Of a DNA stretch of 64,000 nucleotides, positions 1 to 8,839 are shown one piece after another. The translations under genes were made by a program, and so were the position numbers. The notes beneath the pieces are model-generated. The model was not told the DNA's origin. It saw only the letters and a program-made list of their open reading frames with translations, and searched no databases. This DNA is from Saccharicrinis carchari. GTDB taxonomy: Bacteria > Bacteroidota > Bacteroidia > Bacteroidales > Marinilabiliaceae. The stretch covers positions 62,001 through 126,000 of the forward strand of contig NZ_FXTB01000006.1 in NCBI RefSeq assembly GCF_900182605.1, read 5' to 3'. Position 1 is the first letter of the stretch. Each line of letters starts with the position of its first letter.

Positions 1-674
1 GTTTCTGCATTATTGTCAGTAACATAAGCCCGTGTGGTTCCCGGCCCAATGGCACGCAGGGTATTGTCGTTGACCACTTGTGCCACTGCTGTGTTTTCGC
101 TGCCAAAGGTATAGGGTTCAAGGCCACCACTGGCCGAAAGGGTAATTTCGTCGCCCACAAAAAGCTGTCCGCTATCGGGCGAAATATTAGGAAAGGAACG
201 CTGGGACGCAATTATATAACCACTTGTATAGGCTGATGCGGGCGCTCCCTCGTTCAAATAACTTTGGGCGTTGTTAAACCCAATATAGGTATTCCCGTGT
301 CGTGTGGCTCGGAATCTAAGATAAATAACATCCCCGGTTCCCGTCAGGGCGTTGGCACCTGCACCGGCCAGCCTCAAATTTCCGGGTGAAACCAGGTTTG
401 TTGTGGGTAATCCCCACCCCGTCAGGATATCCCCTACATCCTCTACCCCCAAAAACTCCAGATAGTTTGCGTTGTAGGTAATGTGGAACCTATAGGCAAA
501 GATACCTTCGCCGGTCAGGTTGCTATCCGCTTGCACGGCCACAACAAAAGTATCGCGCTCTTCTACACTTTTACCTTCGACGCTAAAATTGATTGTTTGC
601 GAAAAAGAGCTCATGCTCAGGGATATAAATACTCCCAAAATCATCAGTCTTATATGTTGGTAATAATTATCCAT
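1..674 (-). CDS. Secreted cohesin-domain protein with Ig-like region (3' truncated by window edge)
   Basis: The reading frame starts at the ATG complementary to 672-674 and stays open for 224 codons to the window edge, so the C terminus is missing. The first ~25 residues are a signal peptide (hydrophobic LMILGVFISLSMSSFSQ). Residues ~28-160 look like a cohesin-fold domain: alternating strands, an EGIFAYRFHITYNANYLEF segment and the typical VIYLRFRA strand. From ~170 a bacterial Ig-like (BIG-type) region begins (FPNISPDSGQLFVGDEITLSASGG). It lies 81 bp downstream of the dockerin-bearing protein on the same strand. By family knowledge cohesins bind dockerins; that the two products interact is inference. 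The family call rests on my reading of the translation, not on a search. Confidence 0.75.
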   Translation of the reverse strand, partial: MDNYYQHIRLMILGVFISLSMSSFSQTINFSVEGKSVEERDTFVVAVQADSNLTGEGIFAYRFHITYNANYLEFLGVEDVGDILTGWGLPTTNLVSPGNLRLAGAGANALTGTGDVIYLRFRATRHGNTYIGFNNAQSYLNEGAPASAYTSGYIIASQRSFPNISPDSGQLFVGDEITLSASGGLEPYTFGSENTAVAQVVNDNTLRAIGPGTTRAYVTDNNAE

Positions 675-714
675 AGCTTATAATTTAAATAGTCTTACTC
701 ATCGACAACAAATA

Positions 715-746
715 AAGGGAGGTGGCCGATATGGCAGACCTCCCTT
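715..746 (-). terminator. Intergenic stem-loop, likely terminator or attenuator
   Basis: A 9-bp perfect stem (715-723 pairs with 738-746, AAGGGAGGT/ACCTCCCTT) with an inner GCC/GGC extension. On the minus strand it is followed by a T-rich stretch. It lies just after the stop of the beta-helix gene and before the cohesin gene, so it may end or reduce read-through between them. Confidence 0.6.
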
Positions 747-755
747 AAGTGAACA

Positions 756-3700
756 CTATTTCACCGATATTTTCCTGGTTACGGTAAAGTCATTGTTTCT
801 GATGGTAATCAGATAAATGCCGGAACTGCCCGCATCGGAGCTTATCGGCAAGTTAAAGCTATGTATACCGGATTCAATATCTTCAATTACGAACTGATGA
901 ATATTCTTACCGCTCAAATCGGTCACTGTAACGGTTGAGTTGGGCAGTGCATTTACTGTGGCAATATCCAGGTAAAGCACATTGTTGTTGTGCCATACAT
1001 TTAGCTTATCCACACCCTGCGGCAAGTCAACTGAGGTAGAAATGGGCGAAACCACTTCAATATCCAATGGAATAATGGTGCTTGCTTCGTTAGCGGAAGC
1101 GCTCATCAGCTCAATAACGGAGCTTGGGATGTTGTCGTCGAGCATCTCAAACCTAAGGTTAACATTCGTTCTATCGAAGTTTAGTTTATGAGCCGATGCC
1201 ATCGAAAGGGATATTTCGCCCGAAGAACTGTTGTATCCATTGGCTATCATGATGTCCCCTGGCAAATCGGATCCTTCCACGGAGATCAGCTTGATATGTG
1301 AAGGATTGGAGGCCAATTTTATATCGATGCCCCTTATGTCCTCATCCATCGATGTTGTAAGCTGTAGCGTGACATCAAAAAGAGATGACGTAACCTGAAC
1401 ATCCGTACCTGTAATACTTAATCCCTTTGGCCCCGTAGATTTTAATGCTGCCGCGGGAGGTGGCACATTGTTAAAATCGGTGATCAAGCCAATGGAATAC
1501 TGCAATATCAAGGAAGCGTCGTAGCTGGATATGGAAGCATCCCCTGAAACATCAGCCACACCTTGCTGAGTAGCCGACAGGGTAATATTACCCACCGTAT
1601 GCTGCAACACCAGCGAAGCATCGTAAGGTTTTATCTCTCCATTGAGGCTCACATCCCCGAGAATTGGGCTACCCAATATGGTATTCCAGGGACTAAAGGT
1701 TACCCCATCCGAAACTACCTTGCCCAAGCCGGATGCGTTGAGTGTTGCATGGTAAGGGCCGGTGGCATCGCCCCACCAGCAGTTAATGGCATTTATATTA
1801 TTTGCCGTGGTCAGGTTATAGATAGAAAAGCCCGAGTTGGGGTCAAAATTGATAAAGTCGCAATTGTTGATGACAGGTTGAGAGGTATTGCGCGAAACGA
1901 TACCGTACAGATTGTTGTCGAACAAGCAATCGGTAAGTGTAGGAGAAGAATTGTTTACGGTAACGGCTCCCCTACTGTTTGAGCCGGCATTATACGAGGC
2001 ATGTCTGATGATGCTGTGCTCCATTTGGCACTGGGCATCTATTGCTTCGTTATAAAAATGGATACCATACCAATGCCATCTGTTGGGTAGGCTGGCATCA
2101 CCGTCATTATAGGTGTCGCCACCGTAAAAATCATCCGTATTGGCGGTAAAGACTACCTTTTCGCCGGCATTTCCCAAGGTCAACAAACCCTTGTAAACAT
2201 TGAGAGAACCATATTGAAGAAACTTAAACACCACGCCGGGATCAACCGTAACCACCGATCCGGTGCCAATGGTATAGTTGCCCATGATATAAGGGATATT
2301 GGTAATGCCCGCAAAGTTTTTCTTGCTTACCGTAACGTCTTGTGTTTGTGTTTCGTCAGAAACACGAATGCCTTTTCCGGTGCTGCCGGAAATAACATTT
2401 CCGCTATGTGCTGCCGGGAATGACGTAAGGGACGTTTGCAAAGGATAGGCAATATTATGGAAGGTGCAATTATTTATCGTTGGGGTGCTTATACCCGAAA
2501 GTAATATACCACTACGATTAAACTGCTCGAAACGCGTATTTTGGATGGTGGGAGAGGCATTGATACAACGGATAGCAATATCTTCGCTATACCTGAAAAT
2601 GGCATAGTTGATGGTACTATTATCGTTGCTGCCATCGTAGAAATAAATATGCGAGCCTCTTTCGTATTGCGTTCCCAGGCCATTGCCCTCGAGGTCGCGG
2701 GGATTGCCATAAGCATCATCCTGATAAGAGGTAAATACAACCGGAGCATCGGCAGTACCCTGTACATCAAGCCGTCCGTTAACGTACCATCTCCTGTCGG
2801 TATTGGATTTAAACGTCAGTCCGGCCGGAATGATTAAATGATCGTTTACCGTCATATGTTCGTTTATTACGTAGGTTATGGTGTCAATGCCGGCAAAGTT
2901 TCGCACCGGAACTGTTCCGCTTACGGTCTGGCCATTTAAGCTGATACCCATCCTGGGCACGTTAGCTACTGTATTACCCGAAAAAACCGGTGATGCAAAC
3001 ATATCCATGTGGATAGGCTCTGCACCCAAATTATAAAATTGATTGTTGGCCACGTTGGGGTTGGCACTGCCATAGATCAAGAGGCCGTTGGTAGTGGAGA
3101 AATTCATTGTTGAGGATAGCATATCCACAAAGCAGTTGTTTATGGTAAGCCCATAATATAGATAGCGTATGTCGCAAAATTCCAGCTTGTTGATATTGTC
3201 CAGTGAGCCGTCATTAAAAAATATTCCGTGCCAATTACCGGCCGCCGGTGCGCTCGCGGTACCGTTTAGGTTGGTGTCGCCCGCCGCCGAGTCGTCGTGG
3301 ATGGAGGTGAACACCACCTTATTGCTTCCCGTGCCAATAGCTGAAAGACCGCCATTGACAGTTAACCTGGCCGATCCGTTAAATTTAAACACGGTTCCCG
3401 GCGCAACATTAACGATGGCATTTGAAGGGATGGCTTTGTCAGATTCGATAAGATAGGCCACTTGGCCGTATCCCGCAAAATCCATAGGAGCCAGTGTAAC
3501 CGTATCGGTGGCAAAGCCAGCGATATTTATAGCATTGGTGTTGGCATTATTGATGGTGTTGCTGATTAAAGCGGGACTGCCTTCGTTTACGTAACGGGTA
3601 ACAGGATAATAATCGATATCCTCAAATACATTGTTGATTATCTGTGCGTCCTCCGCAAAATACACAGCTCTATAACTGTTGCTAATGGTTGAATTGGTGA

Positions 3701-5264
3701 TGACATTGTTGTTACGCACATATACACCGTAATAACCGGAACTATAGCCCGCATAACGGATATGCCAGTTGTCGAGTGTTGAGAGGGCACTGCTGTTGAG
3801 CATTATTCTGCCTGCATTGGAATGAGCAATAGCAGCCCCACCTCCATTGTTGTACGTGTCGGCCGGGTTGCCGTAATTATCGTCGTTACGATGTGTAAAA
3901 ACGATGGGTGCTTCAGCGGTACCGATCCCCGTAAGGGCACCATTGGCAATCAAATCGTAACTATGATCGTTTGTTTTTATAACCACCCCTGCATCAATAG
4001 CCAGCGAACCTGTTTCGGTAATGGTGACATCGGAAACCAGGAGGTAGGTAATATTGTTGATGCCCACAAAATCAAGTTGCTTCAAATGACCGTTGTTGAC
4101 CACATTGTTGCCTAAAATACCGATGGCACGGGCTTCGGTATTGTTAAAGTGTAAGGTATCGTTGGTAAAAGTTGGCTCGGCGTTTAAGTCTGTATTAATA
4201 CTATATGCGTTTGCCCCTGTTTGGTTTGAGGCTCCAAAGGAGTTGTTGGAAAAACCGGGTAAGCTCCGTCCCTGAATCTCTACATTGTAGGCATTATTGC
4301 GAAAGTAACAACTATCGATGGTAGGAGAAGCATCAAAAATACCCATGGCACTATATGGCCGATGGTTATAAGTGGCATTCTCAAAAATGCAGTTTCTGAA
4401 AACACAATCCAGGTCAATGGCCGAATTGTTTACATTAAGTCCAAGCCAATAAGTATTGCCCGTTCGGGTTGTAAACAGTATGGGGTTATTCTCCTCCCCT
4501 ACGGCACTTATCCTTCCATTAACGTTTATAAAAGCACCTGTGTTTCCTTGAACTTGCACACCCGGGTCTATAACTAATGTACCGCTATCGGTAATCCGCA
4601 ATTCGGAATCGTAATAATACGGAATCCCCATATCGTACATCCTGAAGGATTCGTCGATGTCTCTGAAGTTGATGAACACAAAGTCGTTGGAGTTTCCGGT
4701 AAGTAAGTTGCCTCCGCCGGAGCTAAAGTTGCCACCGTTGGTATCCCTAAAGTAGATAGGATAAGTTGCGCCTGTAATAGTGGTATTTGTTATATTGAGT
4801 ATCCCTTTGTTATAAACATCGACGCCATAGCCGCTGAAATTTTGAAGCGTACAGCCCGTCAGATTTAGCGAGCCGTTGCGCACATGGAGTTGCCTGGCGT
4901 ATTCCACGGTACAGCCATCGAGGTTTACCTCGCCGATGTCGGGGTATCCCTGGTAACTAACATAGATACCATCGTAGAAGCCTGCTGAGGGAGAGGCTGT
5001 GTTGGCTGTAAAGGTAACTCCGGTGGCATTCATTGTTCCTCTGACCACAAAATACATGTTGCTGCCAAAACGGATTTCGACACCCGACTCGATGGTGAGG
5101 GTGACGCCGGCATTGACGGTAACATTACTGGTAATGTTATAGGGGCTGTTAGCCTGGGTTAAGGTTGTGTTGGCAGATACCGTACCACCAAAATCTGCGG
5201 CTTGGATAGGTTTTACACAAAAAAAGGCCATTAAAATTAATGCGAGGGTAAAAATACGTTTCAT
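756..5264 (-). CDS. Giant secreted parallel beta-helix protein with dockerin, cohesin-like domain and T9SS sorting tail
   Basis: 1502 residues. An N-terminal signal peptide (MKRIFTLALILMAFFCV, cleavage near AADFGG) directs export. Residues ~45-1210 are right-handed beta-helix built from about six diverged modules of ~190 residues, each opening with a pattern such as VTVDPGVVFKF...G.L...G....VVFT. At ~1240-1300 there are two dockerin F-hand motifs, GDVSLNGEIKPYDASLVLQ and ADVSGDASISSYDASLILQ, with Asp/Ser/Asn at calcium-loop positions. A cohesin-like beta domain follows (~1315-1420), then a ~80-residue type A T9SS C-terminal domain (VTVTDLSGKNI...GIYLITI...KISVK). It is therefore predicted to be surface-exposed or released. 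Beta-helices often bind or cleave polysaccharide, but no catalytic motif was recognised. No clear TAnnTTTG promoter was found upstream. Confidence 0.9.
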   Translation of the reverse strand: MKRIFTLALILMAFFCVKPIQAADFGGTVSANTTLTQANSPYNITSNVTVNAGVTLTIESGVEIRFGSNMYFVVRGTMNATGVTFTANTASPSAGFYDGIYVSYQGYPDIGEVNLDGCTVEYARQLHVRNGSLNLTGCTLQNFSGYGVDVYNKGILNITNTTITGATYPIYFRDTNGGNFSSGGGNLLTGNSNDFVFINFRDIDESFRMYDMGIPYYYDSELRITDSGTLVIDPGVQVQGNTGAFINVNGRISAVGEENNPILFTTRTGNTYWLGLNVNNSAIDLDCVFRNCIFENATYNHRPYSAMGIFDASPTIDSCYFRNNAYNVEIQGRSLPGFSNNSFGASNQTGANAYSINTDLNAEPTFTNDTLHFNNTEARAIGILGNNVVNNGHLKQLDFVGINNITYLLVSDVTITETGSLAIDAGVVIKTNDHSYDLIANGALTGIGTAEAPIVFTHRNDDNYGNPADTYNNGGGAAIAHSNAGRIMLNSSALSTLDNWHIRYAGYSSGYYGVYVRNNNVITNSTISNSYRAVYFAEDAQIINNVFEDIDYYPVTRYVNEGSPALISNTINNANTNAINIAGFATDTVTLAPMDFAGYGQVAYLIESDKAIPSNAIVNVAPGTVFKFNGSARLTVNGGLSAIGTGSNKVVFTSIHDDSAAGDTNLNGTASAPAAGNWHGIFFNDGSLDNINKLEFCDIRYLYYGLTINNCFVDMLSSTMNFSTTNGLLIYGSANPNVANNQFYNLGAEPIHMDMFASPVFSGNTVANVPRMGISLNGQTVSGTVPVRNFAGIDTITYVINEHMTVNDHLIIPAGLTFKSNTDRRWYVNGRLDVQGTADAPVVFTSYQDDAYGNPRDLEGNGLGTQYERGSHIYFYDGSNDNSTINYAIFRYSEDIAIRCINASPTIQNTRFEQFNRSGILLSGISTPTINNCTFHNIAYPLQTSLTSFPAAHSGNVISGSTGKGIRVSDETQTQDVTVSKKNFAGITNIPYIMGNYTIGTGSVVTVDPGVVFKFLQYGSLNVYKGLLTLGNAGEKVVFTANTDDFYGGDTYNDGDASLPNRWHWYGIHFYNEAIDAQCQMEHSIIRHASYNAGSNSRGAVTVNNSSPTLTDCLFDNNLYGIVSRNTSQPVINNCDFINFDPNSGFSIYNLTTANNINAINCWWGDATGPYHATLNASGLGKVVSDGVTFSPWNTILGSPILGDVSLNGEIKPYDASLVLQHTVGNITLSATQQGVADVSGDASISSYDASLILQYSIGLITDFNNVPPPAAALKSTGPKGLSITGTDVQVTSSLFDVTLQLTTSMDEDIRGIDIKLASNPSHIKLISVEGSDLPGDIMIANGYNSSSGEISLSMASAHKLNFDRTNVNLRFEMLDDNIPSSVIELMSASANEASTIIPLDIEVVSPISTSVDLPQGVDKLNVWHNNNVLYLDIATVNALPNSTVTVTDLSGKNIHQFVIEDIESGIHSFNLPISSDAGSSGIYLITIRNNDFTVTRKISVK

Positions 5265-5585
5265 AACGGAAGGATTTAATTATTGTAGTATGAGTACTTT
5301 TAGTATAAGTGCACTATAATTAACGCCTTTAAAAATAAAATGTCAAGGATATAAGGATAAGAATATACGCTGTTTTGATGAAATATCCTGAATCGGTGCC
5401 AAACACGTAAATAACAGACATAATCGAAATTTAAGATGTGGATATATATGTAAATCAGAACATTGGATACTTTGGGTCGAAATGAAAAAAGCAAGATCAA
5501 AACCTAAATAAAAACAGATTATCTTAAAGAGACATCCTGTTTTATTCAATTTATTCCACACTTTTACTATCCGATTCTTTTCTTT

Positions 5586-6340
5586 TTAAAGCCTTATGGG
5601 TATAGCACCATGTACAGCTTTGGCCGCATGTCTATCGGCTGCCTCTTGACTTTCGCTACAATGGTGGATTCGATGGTTGCGGGATTGATGATTTTGAACG
5701 TATTGCCGGGCATTCCTTTACCATCAACAAATACGAGCAGGGGAGCTTTATCGTGTCCAAATTTCATCTTACTTTATTGGATCTGTATTAATTATTGCGT
5801 CCGTTTATTGTTGTGTTTGGTCACATCTATTAAACTGTTTCTTTTGGCAATGATCGTTACATAGCTGGCAATTTTATTTCTTTTGGTGGTCACTTTGCAT
5901 AACGCCACATTGCCTCTAATTCCCTATTCTTTCTTGCTACTTTTATCCTCAGCTACATCAATTTCTTTTATAGTCTTAGGGGTCTATCAAATATCAAGAT
6001 CTCACGGTAACTTGCTGACCACCAACTACCACCAATGACTTTTGTCTTAGTGTGACATTTATTTTAGGATTTCTGTGTAGCTCAACACTTATGGCAAGTT
6101 TTAGCACAGTGTTATTTTTAGTGACACACCCCATTTTGGGCAACACCTCCATGGTTTTACGATTGCTGCCAGCTGTAAATCTCACAAGCCTTTAACCTTT
6201 TTCGATAATAATGACAATCCAAGCTTATCAGCTTTTCTTCCATATAATGGGCTATCCAATGATGGCTCTAACACATTCATCGATTCTATTACTACATCCG
6301 GATCAACCTTAAAGCGATAGCTCAGATTTTTTCATCTGCA
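5586..6340 (-). pseudogene. Decayed gene with three TonB-plug-like repeats (M56/BlaR1-associated type)
   Basis: No long frame is open here, but on the minus strand three degenerate copies of the same motif can be read across stops and shifts. Copy A (~6340-6195) reads VDPDVVIESMNVLEPSLD then SPLYGRKADKLGLSLLSKK. Copy B (~6045-5885) reads SLVVVGGQQVT, then after a frameshift TIKEIDVAEDKSSKKE-stop-GIRGNVALCKVTTK. Copy C (~5773-5586) reads APLLVFVDGKGMPGNTFK, INPATIES, then after a shift AADRHAAKAVHGAIPIRL and a stop. The family pattern is 'PLxxVDGK...I.P..IESI.VLKD.SA...YG.KG.NGVI.ITTK', found in TonB-dependent receptor plugs and as tandem C-terminal repeats of Bacteroidota M56 peptidases. The N-terminal part of the gene is not recognisable. 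The family is inferred by eye. Confidence 0.6.
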
Positions 6341-6730
6341 ATAAAAATATTATGAATGTGCCGGCCTAAATTTCTTTAAATACCAGACTAAATTGGGAAT
6401 AGCTTATGCTAAATGCAATGTGCGAGTCAGTGTTATATCAGGATTACTAAAAGATGTTGTGGCTACAATCAAAAACACCCTATTAATAGTTATCATCTTT
6501 AATTTTTCCACCTACCTTTGCATCTCACTTAGCTTAATAGCGTAACTTATTAACACTACGACTCAAGTTGTCTTATGAGATCGTATAATATGAACGATCT
6601 GTTAGCGCGGTAGTTTTTTTGTATCTCTAATTGAAGAGTCAGATATAGCAGATCCAAATAAATTAACAACAAATTATTTGGCTGGCCATACCAGCTTGTA
6701 TGATTACTGCTAAATAAATACTATAAAACA
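6341..6730. other. Gene-free spacer with an orphan plus-strand promoter-like site and hairpin
   Basis: No supported gene. A perfect TACCTTTG box at 6513-6520 (plus strand) is followed by an imperfect dyad ACTACGACT...AGTTGTCTT around 6556-6575 and a 7-bp hairpin at 6578-6584/6594-6600 (AGATCGT/ACGATCT). An ATG at 6576 reads only 12 codons. This looks like the start of a lost gene or a small RNA; neither can be shown from sequence alone. Confidence 0.3.
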
Positions 6731-7606
6731 CTATCTTCCAATAGTCTCTCCCATTTTAACCTCCGTTTCCAGATGTCTTTTTGTATTTTTGAGCAAATCA
6801 GCATCAATTGTGATTTTATCTTTTTCAAAGATGAGCACAATGGTTGAACCCCCATAGGCAAAATAGCCTTTTTCGTCCCCTTTTTTCACCACGCTGTTGG
6901 GTTTATACGTTTGCACGATGCTGCCGACCAAAGTGGCACCAATTTCGGCCATCAACACATCGCCGTACTCTTTGGATTTGATGAGGTTAAACACCCTCCG
7001 GTTCTGACTTAATATCTTAATGCTTTTTTTCATAGCTACCGGCGATACTGAAAAATACCTACCTTTTAGCGACTTGCTTTCGGTGGCCAAACCACTTACC
7101 GGAAAATGGTAACGGTGATAATCAGTTGGTGCCAGGCGCACGATAACCATTGAGCCATCCTTATATTTTTCGGCCAAATGCTCGTCGCTCAAGAATTCGT
7201 GCAGGGCAAACTCCGATCCTTTGATAAAAAAAGTAGGCAGGTGGCTCAGGTTCTGAAACGCCAACAACTTACCGTCTGCTGGCGATACCAGGGCTTCTCC
7301 TATAGGTCGCTTTTCTTTTTTTATTCTCCGATGAAAAAATTCATTAAAAGTTTTATACCCTCCCTCGTCATGGTACAGAGACAGATCGACCTTGTGCTTT
7401 TTGATAAACTTGTTCACCTGGTTGTACGATAGGGGGCTGTTCATAAAGTGACCCACTATGGTAGAGGCAAGCTTTCGCTTTAAAAGCATGTGCAGTGTAA
7501 TTTTTCCACCGGGGGTATAGTACAGCCATCTTAATGCTCCTTTGGCAACTACATATTCTTTTTTAATCTTATTGGTACTTCTCTCTATATAATCAATCGT
7601 GTCCAT
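6731..7606 (-). CDS. psd: Phosphatidylserine decarboxylase
   Basis: Converts phosphatidylserine to phosphatidylethanolamine at the inner membrane; pyruvoyl enzyme made by self-cleavage. Seen in the protein: FNEFFHRRIK, the SPADGKLL motif with the catalytic Asp, RLAPTDYHRYHFPVSG with the key His, AEIGATLVGSI, and the self-cleavage site KGYFAYGGST, where the usual LGST reads GGST with the Ser kept. I place the start at the internal ATG (7604-7606) because AGGAG lies 5 bases upstream of it (7611-7615) and family members begin about here; the frame stays open 13 codons further. About 291 residues, normal length. The upstream gene diverges, so it is probably transcribed alone. Confidence 0.93.
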   Translation of the reverse strand: MDTIDYIERSTNKIKKEYVVAKGALRWLYYTPGGKITLHMLLKRKLASTIVGHFMNSPLSYNQVNKFIKKHKVDLSLYHDEGGYKTFNEFFHRRIKKEKRPIGEALVSPADGKLLAFQNLSHLPTFFIKGSEFALHEFLSDEHLAEKYKDGSMVIVRLAPTDYHRYHFPVSGLATESKSLKGRYFSVSPVAMKKSIKILSQNRRVFNLIKSKEYGDVLMAEIGATLVGSIVQTYKPNSVVKKGDEKGYFAYGGSTIVLIFEKDKITIDADLLKNTKRHLETEVKMGETIGR

Positions 7607-7801
7607 ATAACTCCTAATAAATGGGCATAATAAATGGGAATGCAAAATAGTGCTTATTTTTTAAATTTTAAGATACGTTTTATAAGAAAAGTAATATTGT
7701 TTATTTTACAAGATCCAAAACCGGTATCCGGCATACCTGCTTTCTCCTTTTAAAATCAGAAAATCAACTTGTAATTGCAGTACGGGTTAGCACAGCTTCG
7801 T

Positions 7802-7827
7802 TTGATTCATTTTTTTTATCACCTTTG
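7802..7827 (+). promoter_or_regulatory. Putative promoter of the ferredoxin-nitroreductase gene
   Basis: TTG at 7802-7804 and CACCTTTG at 7820-7827 approximate the Bacteroidota TTG/TAnnTTTG promoter (first base of the -7 box differs, spacer 15 nt). It lies 33 nt upstream of the start codon. Confidence 0.4.
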
Positions 7828-7860
7828 CCAAAGTTATTTAAATAGCAAAAAACAGTTTAA

Positions 7861-8688
7861 ATGATAGATTTTAAAATCAACAAAGATAAATGTACCCAAT
7901 GCGGGATTTGTTCACAGGAGTGTCCAACATTGATTATCGATGGAAAAAAAGGAATTCCTGAAATAAAAGAAGGGAAAGAAAAAAATTGTATCAAATGTCA
8001 ACACTGTTTGGCGGTTTGCCCAACGGCGGCCTTGTCCATATGGGGTAAAGATCCGGACGACAGCATTCCTGTAAACGGGGAAATTCCAAACTCCAAATCG
8101 TTGGAAAGGTTGATGAAAACACGTCGCTCTATCCGTAAATTTAAAAAGGAAGAGCTAAGCAAGAAATTGGTTTTAGCGCTTTTGGAAACAGCCGCTTATG
8201 CGCCCACGGGGCACAATAAAAATCAGGTGTTACTTTCTGTCACCGAGGATCGCGAAGGCCTGGCCAAGGTACGTTCGCTGGTGTACGATGCCATTAAAAA
8301 AGCAAAAGATGCAAATACCTTACCGCCTGCCATGGCTATGTTCGGCAATTTTCAAAACCTTTGGAACGAAAAAGGGATAGATGTACTTTTTAGGGATGCA
8401 CCCCACTTTATAATCGCTTCGGCACCCAAAGCTATTGCCTCGTCAATGGCTGACTGTGTGATATCGTTAAGTTACTTTGAACTATTGGCCAATACACATG
8501 GCATAGGAACCCTGTGGAACGGATTTTTAAAGACTGTGTTCGACCATATAGCTCCGGAATTAAAAGAGGCAATGGGTATTCCGGAAGACCATGCTATTGG
8601 CTATATGGTGATTTTTGGTAAACCTGCCGTAAAATTTGCCAGATCCGTTCAAAGCGAGGGCTTACACGTGAATAAAATAACTTTATAA
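7861..8688 (+). CDS. Nitroreductase with N-terminal 2[4Fe-4S] ferredoxin domain
   Basis: 275 residues. Residues 1-65 hold two ferredoxin clusters, CTQCGICSQECP and CIKCQHCLAVCP, both CxxCxxCxxxCP. Residues ~80-260 form an FMN-dependent nitroreductase-like domain starting with TRRSIRKFKKEEL and APTGHNKNQ. The fusion suggests that electrons pass from the iron-sulfur clusters to flavin in the cytoplasm; substrate unknown. Such fused proteins are common in anaerobic Bacteroidota and Clostridia. The gene stands alone between a divergent psd and a lipoprotein gene 151 bp downstream. Confidence 0.88.
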   Translation: MIDFKINKDKCTQCGICSQECPTLIIDGKKGIPEIKEGKEKNCIKCQHCLAVCPTAALSIWGKDPDDSIPVNGEIPNSKSLERLMKTRRSIRKFKKEELSKKLVLALLETAAYAPTGHNKNQVLLSVTEDREGLAKVRSLVYDAIKKAKDANTLPPAMAMFGNFQNLWNEKGIDVLFRDAPHFIIASAPKAIASSMADCVISLSYFELLANTHGIGTLWNGFLKTVFDHIAPELKEAMGIPEDHAIGYMVIFGKPAVKFARSVQSEGLHVNKITL

Positions 8689-8839
8689 GGGTTTATTATG
8701 CCTTTCAATTGAATCAAATAGTAAATACAACGTTTTATTATAAGTAGTGCTTCAACAAAAAGCGCCTTATTTGTGTTAATGTAGGAGCTTTGTATTTATC
8801 AGATAATTGTAACACTAAATCTATTTAAACCTGAAAACG

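Noticed and set aside
5610-5864. 84-codon plus-strand frame starting MYSFGRMSIG
   Set aside because: It is antisense to the degenerate plug-like repeat C, which explains the openness; composition is not protein-like and no start signals are seen.
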